In this document: piece after piece, positions 17,835 through 27,569 of the stretch | Layout of the letters: each line of letters starts with the position of its first letter | Numbering within the stretch: the stretch's first letter is position 1 | Assembly (NCBI RefSeq): GCF_900105765.1 | Contig: NZ_FNTX01000002.1 | Coordinates: 310,001-374,000, forward strand | Direction of reading: 5' to 3' | DNA length: 64,000 bases | Origin: Ruania alba | GTDB lineage: Bacteria > Actinomycetota > Actinomycetes > Actinomycetales > Beutenbergiaceae | Translations under genes and position numbers: made by a program | The notes under the pieces: generated by a model | Databases searched by the model: none | Told to the model about the DNA's origin: nothing | Seen by the model: only the letters and a program-made list of their open reading frames with translations

Positions 17835-19982
17835 ATGTCCACCGACCGGATCGAAGTATTCGTTCACCCGAACGGCTCGCGCTACGCCGACGGCTCCCTG
17901 GGCTACCCGGTCGACTCGCTGATCACGGCGATGACGCTGATCCGTGCCCGGCGCGCACCGGGGCAGCGCGCGGTGGCCTGGATCGCGGGAGGGCACTACG
18001 CGCACCACGAGACGCTCCGGCTCGGCCCCGCCGACTCCTTCACCTCCTTCGTGGCGCTCGATGCCCAGGACCGGCCGGTCTTCGACGGGTCCACCCCGGT
18101 GACCGAGTGGCAGCCCGTGACCGTCAACGGGCACGCGCTGCTCGCGGCACCGGCACCGGCGCACGGGAGCCGCGCGCTCTACATCGAAGGAGAACGTCGC
18201 TCCCGCCCCCGCCTGCCCCGCGCCGGACGGCTGCGGATGGCCGGCGCCGGCGCGCTGGACCCGGCCGCGCACGGGGTCGGCACCATGTTCGACGGCGGGG
18301 ACACCTTCACCTTCGCCGAGGGCGATGTCCCGGAGCTGTCCGAACCGGAGCGGGTGGAGGTGGTGGTGCCGCACTACTGGGTGCAGGAGAGGCTCCCGAT
18401 CGGGACCATCGACCACGACACGCGCACCATCACGAGCCCGTACCGCAGCCTGTTCGCCCTGCGGGACGACAGCACCAAGAGGTTCGCCACCTACTACCTC
18501 GACAACGTCGTCGAGGCGCTGGGCGAGGACGGGGGCGAGTGGTACCTCGACACCACCGGCAGCATCAGCGGACTCGGCTCCCCGCACGTGCTGTACGCAC
18601 CGCTGCCGGACGAGGATGCCGCCTCGCTGCGCGCGCACCTGCCGGTGATCGACAGCTTCGTAGTGATCGCGGGCAGTGCGGACGAGCCGGTCCGTGAGGT
18701 GCGCTTCGAGAACGTCGAGTTCGCCTATGCGGACTTCGCCACCGCGCCCGCCGCGGTCCCGCCCTTCGGGGTGCGGGAGGATCCGTTGCTACCGGCGGGC
18801 GAGTACGGCAGCGACATTCAGGCGGCCTGTCAGGTGCCGGCCGCGCTGCAGCTGCGGTACGCGCGCGCCTGCGCCATCGTCGGCGGCGGCATCTCCCACG
18901 TCGGTGGGTACGGGATCGAGCTCGGCGAGGGCACCCGTGGGGCGCTGGTCTCCGGCGTCGACATGACCGACCTGGGCGCCGGGGGCGTCCGGGCCGGGGG
19001 TGCAACCGAGGCGAGCGCGCCGGGATTCGTCAGCCACAACGAGGTCAGCGACTGCACGATCCGCTCCGGAGGCCGCACCTACCCCGGATGTGTGGGGATC
19101 CTGGTTCAGCACGGGGCGCATCACGTGATCGCGCACAACGAGGTCGCGGACATGCTCTACACCGCGATCTCGGTGGGGTGGGTCTGGGACTATCACGCCA
19201 GCGCCTCGGTCGGGAACATCATCGAGGGCAACCACCTGCACCACCTCGGGCAGGGCGAGCTCAACGACATGGGCGGGATCTACCTGCTCGGGATCGCACC
19301 GGGCACCGTCGTGCGAGGCAACCACATCCACGACGTCCGGTGCCGCAACTACGGCGGCTGGGGCATCTACCTGGACGAGGCGTCCTCGCACGTGGTGGTC
19401 GAGCAGAACACGGTGCACGACACCTCCAGCCAGTGCATGCACCTGCACTACGGACGGGAGAACATCGTCCGGGACAACCTGTTCGCGTTCGGCGGCGAGG
19501 GGCAGATCGCGGTCACCCGACCGGAGGAGCAGGTCGGGCTCACGGTGATGAACAACGTGATCCTCGGGCAGGGGCGACCGGCCTTCGGTGGGCACCACGA
19601 ACGCCCGGACGACGTGCGCGCGTTCAACGTCCGTAGCGATCTCAACCTCATCTGGGACTACGCGGCCACGCACGGGTCCGTGATCGCCGCGAACGGCCGG
19701 GTCGAGGGATCCGGCCACGAGCGGGACTGGTCGCTGGTGCACCCCGCGGACGAGGAGTGGCTCGCCGCCGGCCACGACACCCACTCGGTGGTCACCGATC
19801 CGCTGCTGCGGGACCCGGAGGCGCGGGACTTCACACCGCTGGCGGGATCGCCGGCGCTAGCCAAGACCGTCACCCCGATCTCCGACGCCGGCCCGCGCCC
19901 CGCCGCGGAACGTCGCCACCCGCTCGGCCAGCCGACGTTGCCCGACCCCACCCCACCGACGCGGGCACGGTCGGTCTTCTAG
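17835..19982 (+). CDS. Right-handed parallel beta-helix carbohydrate-active protein, GH141-like
   Basis: A 715-residue protein without signal peptide. From about residue 290 it is built of repeated N-rich beta-helix coils (VVRGNHIHDV, IIEGNHLHHL, VVVEQNTVHD, NIVRDNLFAF), as in GH141 and related lyases or glycosidases. The N-terminal 280 residues contain extra beta domains. AAGGAG lies before ATG 17835. It is 28 bases after the dehydrogenase and is the last gene of the operon. GH141 includes an alpha-L-fucosidase on rhamnogalacturonan-II (family knowledge), which would fit the GH29 fucosidase nearby. Family assignment is tentative. Confidence 0.7.
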   Translation: MSTDRIEVFVHPNGSRYADGSLGYPVDSLITAMTLIRARRAPGQRAVAWIAGGHYAHHETLRLGPADSFTSFVALDAQDRPVFDGSTPVTEWQPVTVNGHALLAAPAPAHGSRALYIEGERRSRPRLPRAGRLRMAGAGALDPAAHGVGTMFDGGDTFTFAEGDVPELSEPERVEVVVPHYWVQERLPIGTIDHDTRTITSPYRSLFALRDDSTKRFATYYLDNVVEALGEDGGEWYLDTTGSISGLGSPHVLYAPLPDEDAASLRAHLPVIDSFVVIAGSADEPVREVRFENVEFAYADFATAPAAVPPFGVREDPLLPAGEYGSDIQAACQVPAALQLRYARACAIVGGGISHVGGYGIELGEGTRGALVSGVDMTDLGAGGVRAGGATEASAPGFVSHNEVSDCTIRSGGRTYPGCVGILVQHGAHHVIAHNEVADMLYTAISVGWVWDYHASASVGNIIEGNHLHHLGQGELNDMGGIYLLGIAPGTVVRGNHIHDVRCRNYGGWGIYLDEASSHVVVEQNTVHDTSSQCMHLHYGRENIVRDNLFAFGGEGQIAVTRPEEQVGLTVMNNVILGQGRPAFGGHHERPDDVRAFNVRSDLNLIWDYAATHGSVIAANGRVEGSGHERDWSLVHPADEEWLAAGHDTHSVVTDPLLRDPEARDFTPLAGSPALAKTVTPISDAGPRPAAERRHPLGQPTLPDPTPPTRARSVF

Positions 19983-20001
19983 CTGCGCGTGCGACAGCCC
20001 A

Positions 20002-20074
20002 CCGGTTGGGCAACGTGGTGGCCGCTTCTGGGCCGACAACCGACCACAACCTTGCCCAACCCCTGCGTGGTCGG
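20002..20074. terminator. Overlapping inverted repeats between convergent genes
   Basis: GGTTGGGCAA (20004-20013) pairs with TTGCCCAACC (20052-20061), and CCGACCAC (20040-20047) pairs with GTGGTCGG (20067-20074). The two stems overlap and cannot both form. The site lies between the convergent beta-helix gene and pgi, so a bidirectional transcription stop is the simplest reading, though there is no T-run. Confidence 0.5.
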
Positions 20075-20082
20075 GTGGGGCG

Positions 20083-21765
20083 TCAGCCGCGCAGCTCCAG
20101 GTACTTCCCGATCAGCGCCTTGGTCGACGCATCCTGGGTCGCGAGCGACTCGGCGTCCCCGGCCACCGCGGGGGCGAGCTCACCGGCGAGCTGCTTGCCC
20201 AGCTCCACCCCCCACTGGTCGAAGGAGTCGATGCCCCAGACCACGCCCTGGACGAAGGTGATGTGCTCGTACAGGGCGATCAGCTGACCCAGCACGGACG
20301 GCGTCAGCGCGGGGGCCAGGACGGACGTCGTCGGGCGGTTCCCCTCGAACACCCGGGCCGGGACGATGGCCTCGGCCGTCCCCTCGGCGCGCACCTCCTC
20401 GGCGGTCTTGCCGAACGCGAGTGCCTTGGTCTGGGCGAAGAAGTTGGCGAGGAAGAGGCCGTGCACATCGGTCTCACCATCGGTCAGCGGGTGCGCCGGG
20501 TTCGCGACGGCGATGAAGTCGGCGGGGATGAGTCGGGTGCCTTGGTGGATCAGCTGGTAGAAGGCGTGCTGGCCGTTCGTGCCGGGCTCGCCCCAGAAGA
20601 TCTCCCCGGTGTCGGTGGTGACGGGTGAGCCGTCCCAGCGAACGCTCTTGCCGTTGGACTCCATGGTGAGCTGCTGCAGATAGGCGGGGAACCGGTGCAG
20701 GTGCTGGGCGTAGGGCAGTACCGCGTGGCTCTCCGCACCGAGGAAGTTCACGTACCAGACGTTCAGCAGCCCCATCAGGACCGGCACGTTCTGCGCCAAC
20801 GGGGCGGTGCGCAGGTGCTCGTCCACCGCGTGGAACCCGGCGAGGAACTCGGCGAAGCGCTCCGGGCCGATCGCGATCGCCAGGGAGGTGCCGATCGCAG
20901 AGTCCACCGAATAGCGGCCGCCCACCCAGTCCCAGAAGCCGAACGCGTTCTCCGGGTCGATACCGAACGCGGCCACCTTGTCCAAGGCGGTGGACACGGC
21001 CACGAAGTGCGCGGACACCGCGGCAGTGCGGGCGTCCTCGACGTTCTCGATCGCGCCGGCCGCCACCAGCCCTTCCCACAGCCACTCCCGCGCAAGACGC
21101 GCGTTGGTGAGCGTCTCCAGGGTGCCGAAGGTCTTCGACGCGACGATGAACAGGGTGGTCTCCGGGTCCAGGCCCTTGGTCGTCTCGGCCACGTCGGTGG
21201 GGTCGATGTTGGAGACGAAGCGCACCTCGAGCCCGTCGGCGACGTACGGCTGCAGCGCCTCGTACGCCATCACCGGGCCGAGGTCGGAGCCACCGATACC
21301 GATGTTCACCACGGTGCGCACCGGCTTGCCGGTCACCCCGGTCCACTCCCCGCTGCGCACCTTCTCCGCGAAGGCGTACATCTTCGCGAGCACGGCGTGC
21401 ACGTCGGCATCGATGTCCTGCCCGTCCACGTGCAGGCTCGGCTCCGCACCGGCGGGCCGGCGCAGGGCGGTGTGCAGCACGGCGCGATCCTCGGTCACGT
21501 TGATGTGATCGCCGCGGAACATCGCCTCGATGCGCTCCCCCAGCTGTACCTCCTCGGCCAGCCGCACCAGCAGCGCCATCGTCTCGTCGGTGACCAGGTT
21601 CTTCGACAGGTCCACGTGCAGGTCGGCGACCTGGTGCGCGTGCCGCTGCGCACGGCCAGGGTCCTCGGCGAACCAGCCCCGCAGGTCGGGCTCGAGGGTG
21701 CGGCAGTGGTCGATCAGCTCGGCCCAGGTGGCGGTGCTGGTGACGTCGATCGGGGCGGTAGTCAC
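20083..21765 (-). CDS. pgi: Glucose-6-phosphate isomerase
   Basis: A 560-residue enzyme converting glucose-6-phosphate and fructose-6-phosphate in glycolysis and gluconeogenesis. Both family signatures are clear: [16 protein letters not shown] and [14 protein letters not shown]. The substrate-binding SNIDPTD and catalytic-region His (NGQHAFYQL) are also present. Full length for the family. It stands alone on the minus strand, convergent with the carbohydrate island; its promoter region is shared with the small divergent gene at 21867. Confidence 0.97.
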   Translation of the reverse strand: MTTAPIDVTSTATWAELIDHCRTLEPDLRGWFAEDPGRAQRHAHQVADLHVDLSKNLVTDETMALLVRLAEEVQLGERIEAMFRGDHINVTEDRAVLHTALRRPAGAEPSLHVDGQDIDADVHAVLAKMYAFAEKVRSGEWTGVTGKPVRTVVNIGIGGSDLGPVMAYEALQPYVADGLEVRFVSNIDPTDVAETTKGLDPETTLFIVASKTFGTLETLTNARLAREWLWEGLVAAGAIENVEDARTAAVSAHFVAVSTALDKVAAFGIDPENAFGFWDWVGGRYSVDSAIGTSLAIAIGPERFAEFLAGFHAVDEHLRTAPLAQNVPVLMGLLNVWYVNFLGAESHAVLPYAQHLHRFPAYLQQLTMESNGKSVRWDGSPVTTDTGEIFWGEPGTNGQHAFYQLIHQGTRLIPADFIAVANPAHPLTDGETDVHGLFLANFFAQTKALAFGKTAEEVRAEGTAEAIVPARVFEGNRPTTSVLAPALTPSVLGQLIALYEHITFVQGVVWGIDSFDQWGVELGKQLAGELAPAVAGDAESLATQDASTKALIGKYLELRG

Positions 21766-21866
21766 ATTCTCTCCCTGACAAGGTGCGGCGGGTGACGCCT
21801 CAACCGTAGACGGCTCGGGCAGGCATGGGAATCGAACAGGTGATCGCTGCGCACTACCCTGGGGCG

Positions 21867-22142
21867 ATGGACAGTGCAGACTTCCGTCATCGGATGCTGG
21901 AGATCCAGGCCGAGCTCACCGATCTCGACCCCACCGCCGAGGGCACCGTCGATCGTGCGCAGGAGCTCGCCGACGAGATCGACCAGCTGGCCGCAGAACA
22001 GCGCGAGCGAGCCAACGAGCTGGCGGCCAAGGCGTTCGAGGCCAAGGTCGCCCGCACCGGAGTGGACGCACCGGAGAACCTCACCTCCGCCGTCGACCGT
22101 CTCACCGAGACCAGCGATCAGCGCACGGACGAGACCCGGTGA
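21867..22142 (+). CDS. Small coiled-coil hypothetical protein
   Basis: A 91-residue acidic protein, almost entirely helical with heptad-like spacing ([20 protein letters not shown]). No known domain recognised. ATG 21867 follows a weak GGGG; an in-frame ATG at 21825 would add 14 residues. Its stop overlaps the GTG of the acyltransferase/MazG gene by four bases, so the two are translationally coupled and probably work together, for example as a small partner subunit. Confidence 0.65.
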   Translation: MDSADFRHRMLEIQAELTDLDPTAEGTVDRAQELADEIDQLAAEQRERANELAAKAFEAKVARTGVDAPENLTSAVDRLTETSDQRTDETR

Positions 22143-23611
22143 CCCTCTCCCCCACCCAGGTACGCGCCCGGCTCGCCGCCCCGGACCTGCCGGAGACGCT
22201 GGCCCTGCTCGGCTTCACCGATGCCGACGCCCGGGACATGCTCGCCCTGTGCGGCCGTCTCCTCGATGACCCGGCTGCGATCGATCGGATCGCGGAGCTC
22301 GCGGGGCTGCTGCATGAGCGGGTCGGCGACGTCACCCGGGAGATCGCCGGGGAGGTGTGGCAGCTCTCCGACGGGCGACCGGGGGAACCCGATCGTGCGC
22401 TCGCCGCCCTCCTGGTGACCGTGCCGGAGGTGCGGGCCTTCCACCGCAGCCGCGGGATCAGCGACGCGATCTCGTGGCGCTCCCTGGCCGATCTCGGCCA
22501 GCAGGTGGCGGTGCACCGCCTCACATTCGGCGAGTTCGGCATCCACACCCACGGCTGGGTGCTGAACGCGTGGGCCGGCGGGCTGTACTGGCTGGGCCGG
22601 CTGCAGTACACGTTCGAACGCACCGACGAGGGGCTGTGCGCGTCGGCGCACATCCCGCGCACCGGGTCCCTGGCTCCGGCCGCGGTGGACGCCTCGTTCG
22701 CCCGGGTGGGCCCGTTCTTCGCCCGGCACTTCCCGGACCACCCGCTGGTGGGGCTGCACTGCATGAGTTGGCTGCTGGACCCGCAGCTGGCCGAGGTGCT
22801 GCCGGAACGGTCGAACATCGTGGCCTTCGGGACGCGCTGGGAACTCACCGGGCACAGCCAGCCGGGGAACGCCGATGTGCTGTTCTTCGTGTTCGCTCGC
22901 CGCGGGCAGGTCGATCTCGAGGCGCTGCCGGCCGAGTCGAGCCTGCAGCGCGGTGTGCTCGCACACCTGCGCGGTGGGGGCGAGTGGCGCACCTGCGCCG
23001 GCGTCGCGCCGTTGCCGATCGCCGACGGCGGAGCTCGCCGGAGTGGCGAGGTCACCAGTGCTGACGGTGCCGGGTGGCACGGTGCCGATCTCGCTGGCGC
23101 AGACGCCGTGGGCGCTGACCTTGCGAGCCCTGACCTTGCCAGGCCGGGCGCCGAGGTCCCGGAATCCTTGGTGCGACAGTTCCACGAGGTGTACCAGGTG
23201 CCGATGGGCGCGGAACCCTCGCTCGCCTCGCAGCGGGTGCCGATGCGGATGGCACTGATCGCTGAGGAGGCCGCCGAACTGGTCGCTGCCGTGTACGGCA
23301 CGGCGGCCGGCGAGGTGATGGACGAGGCATACGCACGGGCGGTGACGTTGGATGACGGCGCACGGGACGTCGTCGAGGCGGCCGATGCGATCGGAGACCT
23401 CATCTACGTGCTGTATGGCATGGCCCTGGAATGCGGGATCCCGCTGGCCGACGTGCTCGCGGAGATCCAGGGTTCGAACCTGTCCAAGTTGGGTGCGGAC
23501 GGGCGACCGATCCTGCGTGAGGACGGGAAGGTGCTCAAAGGGCCCGGGTACTACCGGCCCGACATCGCGGCAGTACTGGCGCGGCGTGGGTGGAGCGTGC
23601 CACCCACCTGA
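22139..23611 (+). CDS. N-acyltransferase (NAT_N/GNAT_C-like) fused to a MazG-like NTP pyrophosphohydrolase
   Basis: A 490-residue fusion. Residues 1-290 resemble the actinobacterial acyltransferase pair NAT_N plus GNAT-like C-terminal domain (FGEFGIHTHGWVLN, FPDHPLVGLHCMSWLL). Residues about 345-480 are an all-alpha HisE/MazG-type domain with metal motifs EEAAEL and ADAIGDL and the tail KGPGYYRPD. The linker (about 298-340) has A(D/N)LxG-like pentapeptide repeats. The enzymatic pairing is not explained; nucleotide-conjugate surveillance or acyl-CoA chemistry linked to nucleotide hydrolysis are possibilities. GTG start coupled to the small upstream gene. Confidence 0.75.
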   Translation: MTLSPTQVRARLAAPDLPETLALLGFTDADARDMLALCGRLLDDPAAIDRIAELAGLLHERVGDVTREIAGEVWQLSDGRPGEPDRALAALLVTVPEVRAFHRSRGISDAISWRSLADLGQQVAVHRLTFGEFGIHTHGWVLNAWAGGLYWLGRLQYTFERTDEGLCASAHIPRTGSLAPAAVDASFARVGPFFARHFPDHPLVGLHCMSWLLDPQLAEVLPERSNIVAFGTRWELTGHSQPGNADVLFFVFARRGQVDLEALPAESSLQRGVLAHLRGGGEWRTCAGVAPLPIADGGARRSGEVTSADGAGWHGADLAGADAVGADLASPDLARPGAEVPESLVRQFHEVYQVPMGAEPSLASQRVPMRMALIAEEAAELVAAVYGTAAGEVMDEAYARAVTLDDGARDVVEAADAIGDLIYVLYGMALECGIPLADVLAEIQGSNLSKLGADGRPILREDGKVLKGPGYYRPDIAAVLARRGWSVPPT

Positions 23612-23621
23612 CGGCAACCGG

Positions 23622-24335
23622 TCAGAAGATCGGCGGCATCGCGTCGACCAACGAGTCGATCGCCCACCAGGTGGCGCCGCCGCAGGCCAGCACGAAGGTC
23701 CCCGTCCAGACCCACCGCGGGAGCGGGGTCAGAGAGGCGAGCACTCCCGGGTCACTGCCCGCGGAGCGATCCCGCACCACGGCACCCAGGTGCCGCCAGG
23801 CGCCGAGCAGCAGGACCACGCCGATCAACAGCACGGCGATCGCTTGCCACCGTTCGTCGGCGAACCACCACAGGGTGCCGACGCCGGCGATGACGGCAAT
23901 CATCACCACGGCCGTGAGGAACGAGCGGATTCGGATCAGCGAGCCGAGCAGGATCAGTTCCGCGATCGCGAGTACCGGTGCGGCCCAGCCGTGCAGGCTC
24001 AGCACTACTGCGACGGCACCCACGATGGCCGGTGCCGGGTAGCCCGCCCAGGTGGTGACCGCGCGACCGAACCCACGGGAGGGTCCATGCGTGATCGCAT
24101 GGCCGGAGGCATCCATCCGTAGTACGAACCCGCTGAACCGGCGGCCGGCGAGGATGCCCACGACGGCGTGCCCCAGCTCGTGCACGAGCGTCACCGCGAG
24201 CCGCAGCGCGCGCCAGAGCGGACCGACCAGGATCGTGACCAGGGTGATCGCCAGCAGGATCGCGAGCTCGCGGTGAGTGAGCGCGACAGGGCCCGACGGT
24301 GCGATACGTTCGGCGATCTCGGCCCACAGTTCCAC
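23622..24335 (-). CDS. M50-family membrane metalloprotease-like protein
   Basis: A 237-residue integral membrane protein with about six helices and a zinc motif HELGH at residues 52-56 in the second helix, as in M50B-like peptidases of actinobacteria. No PDZ domain. The C-terminal part has several further helices and a soluble loop rich in Arg/Asp. It converges on the acyltransferase/MazG gene with a 10-base gap. Substrate unknown; some members may be inactive homologues. Confidence 0.8.
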   Translation of the reverse strand: MELWAEIAERIAPSGPVALTHRELAILLAITLVTILVGPLWRALRLAVTLVHELGHAVVGILAGRRFSGFVLRMDASGHAITHGPSRGFGRAVTTWAGYPAPAIVGAVAVVLSLHGWAAPVLAIAELILLGSLIRIRSFLTAVVMIAVIAGVGTLWWFADERWQAIAVLLIGVVLLLGAWRHLGAVVRDRSAGSDPGVLASLTPLPRWVWTGTFVLACGGATWWAIDSLVDAMPPIF

Positions 24336-24498
24336 AGGCCGAGCCTAGGCGAGGCACCCGGGTGCCCGTACGAGGAATCCCTCATCGATCGCGCCGGATG
24401 GCCGGTCACCGGCTGGCGGCCGCTGCGTCGCCGGGTGTTCATCCGGAGTTCGTGCGGCGGCGCAAGGATGCTCGGGTCCCTACCGAAGGAGTTCCCCC

Positions 24499-27189
24499 GT
24501 GCGCCGATCCCGCACTGCCGCAGCGTGCCTCACCGTCGCTGTCTCCGGCCTGTTCGCCGGACTTGCCGCCGCTCCCGCTCAGGCGACGGACAGCGATATC
24601 CGCATCAACGAGGTGCAGTCGAACAGTGCGGACGACTCCCCCGATTTCGTCGAGCTGACCAACGTGGGGTCCGAGCCGGTGGACCTGTCCGGGTGGATCA
24701 TCCGCGACGACGATGACACCCACACCTTCACCATCGCCGGTGACACGGAGCTGGAGCCGGGTAGTTTCGCCGTCTTCGAGACCAACGAGGTCGCTGACGG
24801 CTTCGGGTTGGGCTCGAACGACATGGCTCGCCTGTTCACCCCGGATGAGACCCTGGTCGATTCCTACACCTGGACCGACCACGCGTTCACCGAGGGGCGC
24901 GTGCCGGACGGCACCGGCGAGTTCACCGACACCGAGCCCACACCCGGCGCCGCGAACGTGGAGCGGAACGAGCCCGAGTGGTATGACGCCGAGGAGACGA
25001 TCGCCGTCAACGAGGTGATGTCCGACGACCCCGGTGATGGTGAGGACTGGGTCGAGCTGGTCAACTACGGCGAGACCGAAGTGGACCTCTCGGGTTGGAT
25101 CCTGCGGGACGACAGTGACCTCAAGGCCCTGCCGATCGCCGAGGGCGCCACGCTCGCGCCGGGCGAGTTCCTGGTGATCGAGACCAACGTCACCGACGAC
25201 GGCTTCGGTCTTGGCAAGAACGACATGATCCGCGTCTACGTGGCCGATGGCCTCGGGCTGGTCGACTCCTACGAATGGACCGAGCACGCCGTCACCGAGG
25301 GCCGCGTGCCGGACGCGAGCGGCGTCTTCGTCAACACCCGCCCCACCCCGGGTTCGGCGAACGTGGCCCGGGAATCGGACAACCCGATCGTCATCAATGA
25401 GATCGAGTCCAACGGCGGTATCGGCGACTGGGTCGAACTGGCCAACATCGACACCGAGCAGTCCGTGGACCTGACCGGCTGGACGATCATCGACGGCGAT
25501 CCCACGCACGAGCCGGTCGAGCTCTCCGGCGAGATCGAGTCCGGCGGCTACCGCGCATTCGAGACCGAGCCGAACTTCGGCCTCGGCGACCCGGACAGCG
25601 CCACCCTGCGCGACGCCGAGGGCACCGTGGTGGACTCGGTGGCCTGGCAGGACCACGCCCCCGTCACACTCGGGCGCTGCCCGGACATGACCGGCGACTT
25701 CGCCGAGACCTCCGAGAGCACCCACGAACTCCCGAACGCGTGCGACGAGATCGTCGAACCGGAGATCGAGGCCGAGCCGTGGCCCTTCGCCGACGAGGTC
25801 ACCGACGCCGTGGCCGCGGGCACCTTCGGTGAGGACATGTCGGGCATCGACATCGCCACCGACGGCACCCTCTACGCCGTCAACAACGGCACCTCCGAGC
25901 TGGTCACGATGGTCGCCGAGGGCGATCAGTACGTGGTGACCGGCACCCAGGTGGTGACCTACCCCGACGGCGGAGGCCAGCCCGACACCGAGGGCGTCAC
26001 CGTGACCGAGGACGGCCAGATCTTCGCCTCCACCGAGCGCGACAACGCCGCCGGTGGCACCAGTCGCCCGTCGGTGCTGCGCGTGGACGCCGAGACCGGG
26101 ACCGCCACGCACGAGTGGAACCTCGCCGAGATCACCGGCCAACTCAGCGCGAACGGTGGCCTGGAGGGGATCGAGTGGATCTCCGACGCCGACGCCACTG
26201 CCCTCGAAGTCCGTGATGGCGCCGGCGCGGTCTACGACCCGGCCGCGTACGGCGAGCACTTCGGTGGCATCTTCGCCGTGGCCGTGGAGTCGACTGGTGA
26301 CGTCCACCTGGTGGTCCTGGAGTCTGACGGCACCGCCACCCACCTGCAGTCCGTCGCCCCGAGCGAGGCCATGCCGGCAGCGATGGGCCTGGACTGGCGC
26401 GCCGGCGCCAACGAGCTGTGGGTGCTGTGCGACGAGGCGTGCGACAACCGCACCGCGGCGCTCAGCTTCGACGGCGGCGAGCTCACCCGGTCGACCACGT
26501 ACCACGCGCCGAGCGGGATGAACCCGAGCTTCACGAACGAGGGTGTGGCGATGGCGTGGTGCGCGCTGGATCCGGCGCTGGACCCGACGGTGCTGTGGAT
26601 CTCCGACACCGCTCACGACGGGGTGTCGCTGCGGGCAGCCGCCGGTCAGGAATGCGTGGAGCCGACCGATCCATCGGACCCCGAGCCGACCGACCCGGGA
26701 CCGACGCAACCGACCGATCCCGCTCCCCCGGTGGGTGCCGAGGTTCCGACACCTACACCCGCAGAAGACCTGACCGACGCCACCCGCGGTGACGTGACCG
26801 TCCCGGTCACCGCCGAGCGCGGCGAGACGATCCAGGTCACGATCCCCGGCGCGGCCGGTCAGGTCGTCCATGTGTGGCTGCACTCGGACCCGGTGCTGCT
26901 CACCACGGGCTCGGTGACCACGGACGGGACGATCGCCGTCACCATCGCCGCCGACGCTACGCTCGGTGACCACCAGATCGTCGTGCAGACCGAGGACGGC
27001 ACGCTGCTCGGCTGGGCACCGCTGGAGCTCGTCGAGGGCGCGGGGAGCGATACGGACGGTGACGGTGCCCTTGCCACGACGGGGGCCGCCGTCGGGCCGG
27101 GACTGGGACTGGCCGCCCTGGCGGCGCTGCTGCTCGGCGTACTGCTGCTCGGCGCCAAGGTCTGGGTGGCCAGGCGCACGAACGCCTGA
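24499..27189 (+). CDS. Cell-wall-anchored protein: three lamin-tail domains, phytase-like propeller, LAXTG signal
   Basis: An 896-residue secreted protein. A Sec signal ends at AQA (residue 29). Three lamin-tail (LTD) domains occupy about 32-150, 165-290 and 293-415, each with VELxNxG and LSGW-type strands. Residues about 430-720 look like an esterase-like-phytase/NHL-type propeller. A Pro/Thr/Asp linker (about 722-752) leads to a beta domain, then LATTG (858-862), a hydrophobic helix and ARRT. LAXTG is the sortase-E class motif. GTG start follows GAAGGAG. Possible roles are extracellular phosphate release or surface adhesion. Confidence 0.85.
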   Translation: MRRSRTAAACLTVAVSGLFAGLAAAPAQATDSDIRINEVQSNSADDSPDFVELTNVGSEPVDLSGWIIRDDDDTHTFTIAGDTELEPGSFAVFETNEVADGFGLGSNDMARLFTPDETLVDSYTWTDHAFTEGRVPDGTGEFTDTEPTPGAANVERNEPEWYDAEETIAVNEVMSDDPGDGEDWVELVNYGETEVDLSGWILRDDSDLKALPIAEGATLAPGEFLVIETNVTDDGFGLGKNDMIRVYVADGLGLVDSYEWTEHAVTEGRVPDASGVFVNTRPTPGSANVARESDNPIVINEIESNGGIGDWVELANIDTEQSVDLTGWTIIDGDPTHEPVELSGEIESGGYRAFETEPNFGLGDPDSATLRDAEGTVVDSVAWQDHAPVTLGRCPDMTGDFAETSESTHELPNACDEIVEPEIEAEPWPFADEVTDAVAAGTFGEDMSGIDIATDGTLYAVNNGTSELVTMVAEGDQYVVTGTQVVTYPDGGGQPDTEGVTVTEDGQIFASTERDNAAGGTSRPSVLRVDAETGTATHEWNLAEITGQLSANGGLEGIEWISDADATALEVRDGAGAVYDPAAYGEHFGGIFAVAVESTGDVHLVVLESDGTATHLQSVAPSEAMPAAMGLDWRAGANELWVLCDEACDNRTAALSFDGGELTRSTTYHAPSGMNPSFTNEGVAMAWCALDPALDPTVLWISDTAHDGVSLRAAAGQECVEPTDPSDPEPTDPGPTQPTDPAPPVGAEVPTPTPAEDLTDATRGDVTVPVTAERGETIQVTIPGAAGQVVHVWLHSDPVLLTTGSVTTDGTIAVTIAADATLGDHQIVVQTEDGTLLGWAPLELVEGAGSDTDGDGALATTGAAVGPGLGLAALAALLLGVLLLGAKVWVARRTNA

Positions 27190-27192
27190 CCG

Positions 27193-27234
27193 ATGCCAGA
27201 GGGCCGCACCCGATCGGGTGCGGCCCTCTGGCAT
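27193..27234 (+). terminator. Perfect 21-bp-arm hairpin terminator
   Basis: A perfect palindrome: two 21-base arms (ATGCCAGAGGGCCGCACCCGA and its complement) with no separate loop. It lies immediately after the wall-protein stop and just before the end of the convergent small gene, so it can serve both strands. No T-run follows. Confidence 0.85.
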
Positions 27235-27235
27235 G

Positions 27236-27496
27236 TCAGCGGCTGCTCTTCTCCCGGAGACTGCAGCCGGGCCAGCAGCAGGGTCGGCGCATCCCCTCCT
27301 CGAGTTCTTCCCGGGTGCGCCGGATCCTCCGCTCGCGGGTCTTCTGCTGCTTGGCATCGGTGACCCAGCAGATGAACTCGTTGCGCGCGAGCGGGGTGAT
27401 GTCGTGCCAGGCGGCGAGCGCCTCCTCGTGCGCGGTCAGCTCGTCGCGGAGATCGTCGGGGAGGCCGTGCACGGTGCCGGCCGGGAGCGCGGACAT
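27236..27496 (-). CDS. YdeI/OmpD-associated-family small protein
   Basis: An 86-residue protein resembling the C-terminal conserved half of YdeI/OmdA proteins (ARNEFICWVTDAKQQKTRERR, then ELEEGMRRPCCWPGC). ATG 27496 was chosen because a longer version (ATG 27571) would run across the start of the divergent gene at 27570. The Cys pair near the C-terminus (CCWPGC) is notable and could bind metal. Function is not established in this family beyond association with membrane stress. Confidence 0.7.
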   Translation of the reverse strand: MSALPAGTVHGLPDDLRDELTAHEEALAAWHDITPLARNEFICWVTDAKQQKTRERRIRRTREELEEGMRRPCCWPGCSLREKSSR

Positions 27497-27569
27497 GTCT
27501 CGATGGTAGGCGCCGATGGTGCCAGCTCCCCATTCTGGTGACGGCGCCCGCTCCCATAGGGTGACCGGC

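Noticed and set aside
24439-27357. A 972-residue open frame antisense to the wall-anchored protein
   Set aside because: Its codon usage follows the complementary gene, it has no recognisable domain, and it crosses the perfect terminator palindrome and the starts of other genes.
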